A stretch of 64,000 bases of DNA from Steinernema hermaphroditum (Eukaryota > Nematoda > Chromadorea > Rhabditida > Steinernematidae). The stretch lies in NCBI GenBank assembly GCA_030435675.1, contig CM059622.1, forward strand, positions 1,612,001 to 1,676,000. Reading direction: 5' to 3'. Position numbers and translations under genes: made by a program. The notes below the pieces were generated by a model. The model was not told where the DNA came from. It made no database searches and saw only the letters and a program-made list of their open reading frames with translations. Shown in pieces: positions 32,762 to 42,540 of this stretch (the stretch's first letter is position 1; every line of letters starts with the position of its first letter).

Positions 32762-35350
32762 TAACTTTTTCCATACTTCCAGGAATCCCATCCTTTGCTC
32801 CACACCTCCATTTGATCTTTCCATCAGCAGCCTACTTTTCTATTACTCTTGTGCATAGTTTTGTCTCCATTGTTGTGTCTCATCACTTCCCATCTGAGGC
32901 CAATTCTCACGAAAGAACGTTCAGCACCCAAATGGGCTTCATTTTCCCAAAGCGCCGTGCGAATTGCTCCCATCTGCAGCTTCCTTGCAACCCTCACAAT
33001 TCCCATCGGAATACTTGAGAAGCGAGAAGTTGTGCGTGTGGCGCTCGAGGGCAGGCACCAAATGAAATTTTATGAAAGTTTCCACTGTTTAAGCAAAGGT
33101 TTAAATAAACATTTCAGGCAAAACGTCTTGAGAGCTCCGCGCATATTGCATCTTTTACATGAATTATCTATGGCGTTGGAGAGTGGGAATATTGGATTTT
33201 GAGGGGTCGTCGTCAACGGCGCCGTTCTCGTCCGAAGTGTCCTTTTTCAAAACGCCACCAATTGGCAGGAAGGGACAGGAAGTCGAAGTAGAGCGGGAGT
33301 GCAAAGTACGAGGGAATGGGCGAATGTCAAACAAGGAAACGGGTGGTGCTGATGTGAGGGAGTGTATAGAAGAAGAAAAAGGGGATGCAACGAATGACAA
33401 TTATGTGGGGGAACCCAGCAAGAATTGGTTAATGTTTAATTTTTTTTTAATTTTTGGTTTGAATGTAGGGATAAGTGATCATCCAATTTCATATTTGAGA
33501 TAAGCTCTTTGGGATGAAGAACATGCTAGTGGCAATAATTTGAAAAGAAGGTCAATCACATATAAGCTCTAAGTATAACCTCTAACTTCTCATGGTTGCA
33601 ACAAGAGATGGATACAAACGGATCAGCTGAACCGATGGTCAGCTGATTAAATCGGTTAAGACGGATACATAGCTGAGTCAATGCCCTCTGGTTGCCGCCA
33701 AGTGATCTAGAATGGATGGTCTTTCATTGACTATAGAAGTGAAGCCATCACCGTTATTTCCTAATGGATGGTAGCATATGCCTTTCCTACATGATCGCGA
33801 GGTTGAAAGGTCACCCACAACCGTAGTGATATCATCTTTCCCACAAACGTGACTTTTCCCGCATCTCCAGCATTATTTTCCGCCTGGAAAAATCTGCAGA
33901 GCACACAAGGCGCTGTTAGCTAATTGGCTCAAAGGTTAAACCTTCGCGCGCGCGATCATTGATGTCATTAGCGCGACGACGTCGAAATGACAACCTCTGT
34001 TTGTCCAGCCATCGCCGCTGCTGCTTCGTCTCTCGGGGGACGGCAAGATTGAATCAGTGGACTTTATGCAACCAGTCTCTGCGGAAACAGTGTACTTGGA
34101 ACGTAAGTTCGGCCATTTTATGGCCTCAACGTGCTCAAGTAATCCAATTTCCCACGGACGGGAAATTCGGTTGGCGGGGAGAATGTTTCTTAGCAGCGCG
34201 CGCACGTTTCAATGGAGCAAAGTGTCCTTTTTCGCTGGGAGAGTTCCCGCTGTGGTTGGCCGAAATAAATTATGTATTTTCGCTGCAGGTTTGCGGGGTG
34301 AAGAGGAACACAAGAAGGAAAGACATGCATAATGGGAAAGGACACAAAGGCCTTGCAGAAGATAGCTGATTGGTCCATGGTTCATGAATTGATCCTGAAG
34401 CTTTAAGTGGGCGTTTTGGAGCGCCTCATTATTTGTTCATGAAAACCGATTGTGGTCAGCTATCATGAATGGACATGCAATGCAAGGTGAAGTAATGAGC
34501 CTCAAAAAATCTTCAAAAATCTAACCGCACGTGATGAACTTTTGAATAGAATATCTTTACTTATGATGTCAAGACAAAGTTATCGCAAAGATCAAGATTT
34601 CGATGCCGTATGCTCATTGACATCAATGCTCATGGTTAGGCTTCAATGGGATACTCATAAAATCTAGGGAACTCGACTTATGTGATAGGGCTGAGAGACA
34701 TCGAAGTTCCTCGGTTAAAAGTGAAGAGAGTAATCTGGAGCAGAACTGAACCGGAGCCGGCTCGGAATTCGACTTTTGATCGGGTCAACCCTAGCCGGAA
34801 CAAGAGCTGCTTCCCGCTACGATTGCAAAATTTCACCCACACAGCTTCATCGGTCTAAAGTCTGATCGAAAAATCCGTTTTATAACAGCCGAACTCGACA
34901 TGTGAGTAGTTCGCTGTGTAGAATATGTCTCAAATCACTCGAAATATACATGTACGAAAAGGTCATAAACATCTTCTGTGAACGCATAAAATTTAACGCA
35001 TAAAATTTAAGCCTGTTTTAGGGGCCAATCTGAGAATAAGCGGTGGACTTTGAAGTAGATATTTAGAGGGTGCTTACAGTAAACTGTTTTAAACGTGGCT
35101 CTAAACGTATAAGCTCTTAAATGCCGGTGTAGGAACTCCTCCTCATCTGTTATTTTCTCTCTACATTCAGCCAATCGATGACAAAAAGATACTCTAGAGA
35201 GATAGTTTACGGGCGGTAACAATGGCCAATACTCTTTCGGCGTTAGTCAACGGTTAACATTGCGAATTTAGAGGATGTTTATTTCCCTCATTGTCTTACA
35301 GAACCTGTCTAGATAGGACCATGCTGGAGACGTCTGCTTTGTCTTTCCAT
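32762..35350. other. Heptamer-poor zone with scattered CpG-rich patches
   Basis: Only one ATTTTTG (33460) and one CAAAAAT (34514) lie here. G+C-richer patches are at about 33150-33420 and 33930-34350, the latter with GCGCGCGCGATC and a TTTTATGGCC site at about 34117. A GGAGCCGGCTCGG palindromic patch lies near 34752. No exon is supported. Confidence 0.4.
32766..32770 (+). terminator. Pol III T-run terminator of tRNA-Asp
   Basis: A run of five T begins four bases after the tRNA 3' end, the usual position of a Pol III terminator. Confidence 0.75.
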
Positions 35351-35499
35351 TAGAATCTGAAGAAAATAGTTTTTTTGGCTCATTTCACTCGCATAAGTTT
35401 CCCAATCGACTTATGTTCGTGGTCTTTTTTTACGTGCAGTCTTGTTGATCTTTTCGATCTTTTTCCACTAATTTCACCCAAACCCATTTCGGTGCTAAT

Positions 35500-36050
35500 T
35501 AGCCAAACCTGTTCTTCAGCGTTCCAAACCCAAAGTGGCATCTCCGCTGACCTCCACCACCTAATCACCGCTCAATCAGCAAGTCACTTGTGAAACTTCT
35601 TCGCTCTCTGCTCAAGGCCGCCAGCTGCAGGAAAACGCAAAACAGCGCCATTCTGCGTTCCGACACTCCACTTTTACGACCCTTTTCCTTGCATGATCGT
35701 CTCGTAAACAAACGACTAAATCTGACTACAACGTTTGAACTGCGGGGACGGGACTGTGTGGTCGCTTATCTTATCGTCTCGGACACGACCGCAGTTTATG
35801 GCCACTAAGCCGTGTGGGAGGGTATTAACAAGAGACGATTACTGCCTTGTGCACCGAGTGTGTTTCTTTGCAGGGAAAGTCGTAAAGTTGTGGGTGTTTT
35901 ACAGCCGTCCTATCGACTGTCTCAAGCGGACCTGTCTAGATAGGGGGTCTAAGGGTGAGGGGTCGTCTGCAGGGTCAGTTTAATTGGAGGAATGGTAAGG
36001 AGGGGTCGATGTGATAGAGACAGCTGATCTCCACAAAAACTGGAAGGAAT
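35500..36050. other. CpG-rich island
   Basis: Contains GGCCGCCAGCTGCAGG, CTTATCTTATCGTC, and a TTTATGGCC site (about 35797) also seen at 34118. No heptamer and no recognised protein. It immediately precedes the foldback element. Confidence 0.3.
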
Positions 36051-36068
36051 TAGGCAGAGATGGGAACT

Positions 36069-36286
36069 GAGCCGGAGCCGATCCGGGGCCGGCCATAAAT
36101 ACCAGGGAAAATTTCGACCGTTCGGGGACCGATAACAGACGACGAGAGAAAATCGGATGCCTGTGGCTCCGCCGCTGTATGACAATTGTCTCTCGTCGTC
36201 TGCGCTCTTATTACCGATCCCCACGAACGGTCGAAATTTTCCCTAGTATATATGGCTGGGCCCCGGCCCCGGCTCAGGCTCGGCTC
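36069..36286. mobile_element. Long foldback (inverted-repeat) element, possibly a MITE
   Basis: The left arm (36069-36148) and right arm (36189-36286) are near reverse complements, separated by a 40-nt loop. A 21-nt core is perfect (36104-36124 against 36224-36244). Outer ends are G+C-rich (GAGCCGGAGCCG and GGCTCGGCTC), and GACGACGAGAGA closes the hairpin neck. It has no coding capacity. Similar ends at 6626-6675 and about 34750 suggest a family. A hairpin-RNA source is the alternative. Target-site duplication is not clear. Confidence 0.75.
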
Positions 36287-38370
36287 AGGCTCGGATTATT
36301 CGGATATGAGCTCTAAAAAATAAAAAAAAAATGTAAACTGGCTGATGTGTTCACAGGGGTGAGCGGAGATAGGCATCGATTCAATTGTACGGCCGCCTAG
36401 ATCGATTGGAATCAATTTCAGGGAACGAGCACCGAAAACAAATCCAACAAAGCCAGCTTTTCTATTCAAAGTACTGGACAAAAAAGCGAAACAAGTGCGT
36501 TCGTTAGAACGCTTTCATAAGATACCATCCGATCGAGTCAAGAAAGGTAAGAATTGTGAGCGTACTTGGAATCGTCGATGAGCTGAATCACCGAAAATGT
36601 TTGCGAGAAAAATCCATTAACAAAAATCAAATGTTTTATTACATGTTCCAAACATGCATGGGAAAGCAAAGAGCACAGCTGCGATCGAAATATGCCGCTG
36701 AGAACTGCCGACTACTCTGATAACGAACTGACAACAGAACTCAAATCTCAATTCACTTCATATGAGTCAACGAGGTGCCCGAAATAGAGCACAGTGTGTC
36801 ATATTCGAAGGAGTAATAGCGGGTGACACAGCCACAGCCACCACCATCCCCCAAAAATTGTATCTTGTCCTATGTCTTATGTATCAAAAAGCAGTTATAA
36901 GAAGCGTACATCGTCACTGGTAAATAAAAGAAAACGTGAAGCCAGACCTTATAAAGTACGAAATCCGACGAAACAAGTGCTACAATGCCGCGGTAAGATA
37001 TAAATCGATCGAACGACAGATCGAGAAAATGTGCATTCATACCACTGCTGAGACTATTCATGAAGCAAAACGGTCCACAGCGGTCCTTAATCTGGCACTT
37101 CGACATTGCGAGATGCTCGCTCAAAGAGATTACCAGTAGCTACAAAAATGTTAACTATAAAAAGAAACTTCGACCAAAAAATACCTGAATACCACTGACT
37201 GCTCTGGCAATCTGAAGTTTCTGATGCGACTAAACTCAATTCATGTAAGTCAACGAAGTGCACTGAACAAAGCACAGTGTGTCATATTTGAAGGACTAAT
37301 AATCTCGGTTTCCCAAGTCAGGATGTGTCAAGGACGTTGACGATGAGCAAAAATGAGTATTGTTCTAAAATGCGTCCGATAAAATCACAGAGAATCATGC
37401 ATTTTTCATTTTTAGAGAATGCAGAATAAGATGGCGTGGTCGAGGATACTAGTCTAAGGAAGAACAAGAACGTTTAATCGCCGGTTATAGCACGTAAAGC
37501 GATCAAAAATTGACACCACACAAGTTCCTTTTAATTAGGACATAAAAGCCGAAAGATTGACAAAAGATGAAATCGGAATAAAATTCGTTACTGATTACTG
37601 AATCACTGATCCTAAACACAAAATGGAAAAGTTCAAAAATTACAACCAACCCATCGAAACAGCCATCCAAATTTTGATACCAAAAATTATAACCAAAGAG
37701 TGTCTCCATTAAGCTATTAAGTATTATGTTGTTTTTGTCGATGTTGGTTTGGACCGATGATGCTCGAATATAACCAACCAGATTGTGCAAAACCACATCA
37801 AACGCAAATGGATCACAAAAATTATAATCAAGGTTGGCAATGAACCGGTCTCATCTTTATGGTTATGCTAATAAGAGGACGCAGTTGAGAGTTCAGGTCT
37901 AAATAAGAACACGGACACTTAATCGCCCATTAGAACACCTAAAGATTGACATTAACACCACGGTTGGAACAAAAATTAATGGTGGTGGTGGAATATGTAG
38001 CTTATCCAAAAATTCTTATTGATTCGGCCATAATAATTGAAGGTCCTATTTTGAGACTACTCAAACAGTCCATCGAAAGCCAAACAGCCTGACATAATCC
38101 ACACAGAAGCCTCGTATACCAGATACCAGATAACATAACACTTCACAAGAAGGAAAGTGTTTACACGCCAACGAGATACGGTAATGATAGAAGAGTGAGA
38201 GCCTAAAAGAGGTATAACCGCTTCGGGTGGTATACTACAGGATGGTCTTATTTTACTATAGTTATTGTCCCAATCCAAATTCAGTTGCATTGTCACTTTC
38301 TCAAAGATCAGTGCCAATCGTACTACCGTCAATCGATACTATGCGAACTAAGAAATCTAACAAAACCAAC
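36287..38370. repeat. Desert left of exon C with diverged 450-460-bp tandem units
   Basis: About 36735-36850 and 37190-37340 share CTCAATTCA-GT-AGTCAACGA-GTGC and AGCACAGTGTGTCATATT-GAAGGA-TAATA. About 37456 and 37904 share AGAAC-GGACACTTAATCGCC-TTA-AACACCTAAAG. Heptamers (CAAAAAT) lie at 36621, 36852, 37143, 37348, 37504, 37634, 37681, 37816, 37970 and 38007. The stretch next to 38370 would be the intron of exon C. Confidence 0.6.
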
Positions 38371-39187
38371 CGTTGCTGAGCATGCTTGCCTTCTGCAGAT
38401 TATCCTTCATCTTCCACCGCTGATAGCGCAACTCGTTGAACATGAAGTAGTTGTGCTCCATTTTGTTGAAACGGTAGAGATCGGGTTGAAGAGAGGCCAT
38501 CAGCAGGTAGCACTCTCCATAGGGAATGCTCGGGTTGGCCGAATCGTGACGCTGTTCGTGGAAGATGTAAGCCGATTTGCGCCAGCCCATCTTGAGAAAG
38601 AGTGAGATGACGGCGTTTTTTACCACTTTGTACGGGCTGGATATCCTCGTCATCAGCTGGTACTCCTTGCGGTTGTCGAGGTTGGAAGTGAGGCCAATGG
38701 AGGTGATGACGGGGATGCCGGTGGAGTCGCCATCGCGCCAGAAAGGACTCATTCGCGCGACGGGAGCCAGTGCGTAGACGAACGCATAGCCTATGATGCA
38801 ATCGAGCTTGTTCTTGACGAGATGATCGATGGCGACGTTGGGACCGTGGGCGTCGGACAGCTTCGTGTCTTCGTAGTGCACAAGGAGACTGTTCTGCGGG
38901 ACCAGATGCCTACGGTAGACCTCCTCCACGGCGATATCGACCACCGGCTGCGCCAGGCCTATCGTAATACCGAAAGGATTCATCTCTCGACGCCCCGAAT
39001 TGAGCGGAAGGGGGAAGAGGATGTGAATGGGGTGCTCCATGGAGACCTCCTTGATGGCGCGGCTGTGGAAGAAGTGCGCTCGGCGCAGTTTACGGCATTC
39101 AGAGGTGGAGAGGAGAAGGATGACGAGGAGAAGTACCGGCACTGAGTGGCGAGTTCGCGTGAACAACTCTCGCAGCATGGTGGTCAT
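38371..39187 (-). CDS. Exon C: 5' coding exon of a receptor guanylyl cyclase-like (ANF-receptor) protein, N-terminal ligand-binding part
   Basis: Partial gene: 272 codons plus one base. The ATG at 39187 is used because the frame upstream offers only TTG; Met4 is an alternative start. A hydrophobic signal sequence lies at residues ~15-29 (SVPVLLLVILLLSTS), after a basic N-terminus. The fold follows: MNPFGITIGLAQPVVDIAVE (69-88), DTKLSDAHGP (107-116), ALAPVARMSPFW (139-150), LMTR (178-181), GECYLLMASL (224-233). It is clearly closer to exon A than to exon B (DT-LSDA-GP and ALAPVARMS are shared). Canonical disulfide cysteines are replaced (Leu110, Phe136). Cys130 sits six residues later than the equivalent Cys of A and B; Cys226 matches Cys211/Cys233. 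It ends after Asn272 at G|GTTGGT (GT 38370-38369), and the frame stops four codons later, supporting the donor. Confidence 0.82.
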
Positions 39188-39345
39188 CGTCAAGTGCCGG
39201 CGTCGGGGACATCGGGCGGTTTACGTGATCGACATGCCGAAAGCGAGAGGGGCGCTAGACGATTCTGTAAAGCGAGGTGGTAAACGAGAAACGCGCGAGA
39301 GAGAATACTCGAAGAAGACGCGACGACGAAGTAGTTAGCAGATCG
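39188..39345 (-). promoter_or_regulatory. CpG-rich 5' flank / 5' UTR of exon C with a 4-codon uORF
   Basis: G+C-rich leader with no evident TATA box. On the minus strand an ATG at 39235 opens a 4-codon frame ending at TAA (39223-39221), 33 bp before the coding start. Exons A and B also have short uORFs. The transcription start is not located. Confidence 0.35.
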
Positions 39346-39665
39346 AGAAACGGATTATGAAATGTTGTGGCTTCTTCATAAAGATAATTTTTCCGACGAA
39401 GACCGAACCAAAGAACGGATCATTCTACGTAAATTGCAAGTAATTATTCAAAACCTATTCAAAAATACGACATAAAGAACATGCCGCAAAAGGATTAGGA
39501 TCGAGAAGAGATGTTGTGGCTTGTTCATACAGATAATTGATTTTTCCGATGTAAACCGACGAAGACCGAAGCAAAGAACATAGGGGATGACATGTAAATG
39601 GCAAGTAAGTAGCAATATAACATCTAAAGGTCTGCAAAAATACGGACGCGGCAAAAGGGCATCCG
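39345..39665. repeat. Tandem duplication, about 155-bp offset, upstream of exon C
   Basis: About 39345-39490 and 39500-39660 share GATCGAGAA, ATGTTGTGGCTT-TTCATA-AGATAATT, TTTTTCCGA, CGACGAAGACCGAA-CAAAGAAC, a short A+T-rich stretch, then the heptamer (39460, 39635) and ATACG-C-CGGCAAAAGG. It lies immediately outside the exon C leader. Confidence 0.75.
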
Positions 39666-40672
39666 ACCTGTTTCTCTGATCGTCTGTGCTCACTTCACAC
39701 CGCTCGTCGCGAACAGTCGCCATTGTCCCTAATAAACAAGACGATCCCTGAACGGCCGGCTTTTCCGATCCTATGTAAATACTTCTAACTAATTACAACA
39801 CATTTTTGGCGGTGCAGTTCATAGTGGAGCGAGAGAATTGACTATCTAAATACTGCGTTGCTGCTTGCAAATGCGTAGTTATCAATGGCTTAACTCAATA
39901 TAACCCTCCTATTCACAGATGACAAAGCCCAAAAATGTAGCAAATCACTGATAGTCATGTTTGCTTTGCATTCTTCAAAACAAATGCATTTTTCGGCCTT
40001 ACTGAACTTCTGGCTGAAAATCCGATTCTACAATCCGCGTGAAACATATATCTTCTGTTCACGAGCTTTTAGCTGCTGTGGGCTGAATGCGGCGTGTGAC
40101 TTCATTGACAATTGTCAGCGTTTCTGTTTTTCTACAATAGCCGACGCCACATCCCTTGTCTTCACTCTATCTTAAAATTGTTGTTGGAATCAAAAAGCGC
40201 ATCATGTTCCACATCGAAATGTTACATTTGGCGACTATATTGCTAACGAACGTAATTAAAGAATCAAAAATCAGCCATAGAGAGAAAAAAAATGGAAAAG
40301 CAGATATGACCGTGTTAGTTCTCCATTTCAACGGGATTTCACGGATCGACATATCATAATCGCCCACTCTGTTTTTGGTCGAGAGAGAAAAGCTCTTATC
40401 TCTAGAATGCTTAAGCTAGGCCATCATCGAAATTGCCACCCACTGAACACCGATGACGCAAATGACGTGAATGCTGGATATCATGTTTACGTGACCATCG
40501 CTCGCTCTAATCTTTCTGTGCAGCTAACTGCAGACCAACAACGAAGAAGCATATTGAAATGAGCATACTTTGATGACCAATGCCAAGGTGACACGAATGG
40601 AATTTGCGAATCATAAAATTCCGTTCACATAAGATTTTCAAAAATCAAAAATTGCCTGATCCCTATTCATTA
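39666..40672. other. Non-coding desert
   Basis: Heptamers at 39802 (opposite), 39930, 40265, 40639 and 40646. No gene is recognised. Confidence 0.35.
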
Positions 40673-41020
40673 TTGCACCTGCAAAGATGGTCAAGACCGA
40701 CAGCTCACTTAATTCACTTCCGAGAGAGCGGACGGACGACCTACGACGGACGACCGATCGCCGCAGACACAAATGAAAGATTTCGATTCTATAAAAAATT
40801 AAGGGATGATCTATCTGATACCATTATATTTGACTGTAACAGAGTTTAGTTAATAAGGCACTATTCCGAAGTAGCAAACGCCACTCTAGCTCAAGCTTTA
40901 GGGATTTTGTACGCTTATACAGGTCACTGTACGGTTATGTTCTATGTGCCGTTTTCCATTGTGCCTTTTCTTCGATCATTGTCCGAAGAACGACCGCTCA
41001 CGTAACTTATTCGGCGAACT
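40673..41020. promoter_or_regulatory. Duplicated conserved non-coding blocks upstream of exon C
   Basis: 40690-40770 contains GCTCACTTAATTCA, GACGACC, CGACCGATCGC and CACAAATGAAAG, matching 26771-26860 in order. 40973-41017 contains CGATCATTGT and AACGACCGCTCAC, matching 26751-26795. They lie 1.5-1.8 kb upstream of exon C, while the cognate blocks lie about 6.3 kb upstream of exon B. Duplicated enhancers are a reasonable reading. Confidence 0.45.
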
Positions 41021-42420
41021 TCGGAGATAACGCCACCAGTACACCAGAAATATAAGAGATTTGTGTGCGTCGTGGTAAATGTTGGATAGGCAGGAGAGGG
41101 TACTCGAAGTTTGATACAGCTCAGGATAAACCGGTCACAGGTGGCAATCGATGTTCTGTTCATGAAGTGATAGAGGTTAGATAGGGTCAATAAACACACC
41201 CACCTCCAAAAAATTCAAAATTCACCTCGGACACTTGACCCAAATATCAGCATTAGTCTGACCACGCCCGGCAAGCCGTAGAAGCAAAAATTGGGAAAAA
41301 AATATGCGCTCTGTACACACTGGAAATGAATCAGGCATTTCGGAAATTTTTGGCCTCTATAGCTGCATAAGTACGATCACACTAAAAACGGAAAACGGTG
41401 AAGGCTCGCAAATACTTCAAAAAAGTATTTCCCAGCATTCAAACTTCCCTTCGGCGATCGAAGAAAGCATGCGACGATAGGTGCAATTGAATTCCGTAAA
41501 CACATAGTTTAAGCGCAAATCGCCGCACTTCGTGCCGCTAGAGACTTGCTTTCCACCAAGTACGTCAGAAGAACCCTCGAAAACAAGACTTGCGTGAGTG
41601 AGTGAATCACGCAAATGTTGTTTGTCAAAACCACAAATTGACGTTTTAGGGGTCAGTCGAAGCTTACTGAGCCAGACTGGATTCACAAGAGCCCAGAAGC
41701 GGATGATGAATTCAAATGAACTTAGGAGGAAATGGGATCATGGTATTAGAGCAGCACTTCAATAAATGCTGACGAATGGTAAAATGTGGCAAAATCCGAT
41801 CTTGTGATGCGCAAAAATACGGTAGGACCTATACAGAATATGAGCACTAGAGCAAGTGAATCAGTGAAGCACTAATTTTGTGAAATCAACTCTGATATTG
41901 AATTGATTTGTACTAGCTGTCAGAAAAATGGTTAACGGCTTGCAAATGCGCCCAAAAAAGAGTTTGAAGCCCAAAAATCACATTTGAGCACTTCGTGAGT
42001 CGCACATCCCGTCGCAATTCCGCAAAAAGTACAAAAAGATCTAGAAATTTTTTGTGTTTGCGGGCGGCAAGATTAGTATTCGTGAGATGGATTAAGTCGG
42101 CACACTGCAGAAATGTGCCCAAAACAAGACAAGTCACCGGAGCACGAAACTCACATATGAGCACTGCATGAATCAGGCAGATCCCCCTTTTTGTCAACAT
42201 TTTTGAAACCGATTACAATCCTTAATCGATAGTCGGTACATTGAAGAGATTAGGATAAAGTCGAACATCGAAAACCCATCTATGCCTTTAATAACCGACT
42301 AAAATACCCAAAGATCCATATTCCAACTTCAAAGGAGAAATAAACGGGACTGCAAGCGGCAAGATTAGTGTTTTTGATATGGTTTCAGTTCAACGCAATG
42401 AACAAACGGATGGTTTACGA
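41021..42420. other. Non-coding desert
   Basis: Heptamers at 41285, 41346 (opposite), 41812 and 41972. No exon, RNA gene or transposon protein is recognised. Confidence 0.35.
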
Positions 42421-42540
42421 TGTAGTCCCGAAGAGGCATAGAGACAGCTACTCGGTCTCATCTGCACTGTATGCGCAGCTCAATGCGATCGTTTTCGGTT
42501 TGTAAGCCGGTCCGAGTCGGTTCGATCAATTCAGAGACCC
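42421..42540 (+). mobile_element. tRNA-like element 2 (probable SINE head)
   Basis: A-box-like CAGCTCAATG starts at 42476 and B-box-like GGTTCGATCAA at 42519, 43 nt apart, with TTTGTAA between them like an anticodon loop with TGT (Thr-type). Similarity to 46201-46320 extends about 50 bp upstream of the A box (AGTCCC-AGA-CATAG), so it is a repeat rather than a bare tRNA. Arms are degenerate. Confidence 0.5.

Noticed and set aside
32411..32824. 137-codon minus-strand open frame (includes PGRESNPGLARDRR)
   Set aside because: It is the antisense translation of the tRNA-Asp gene, a well-known source of false proteins.
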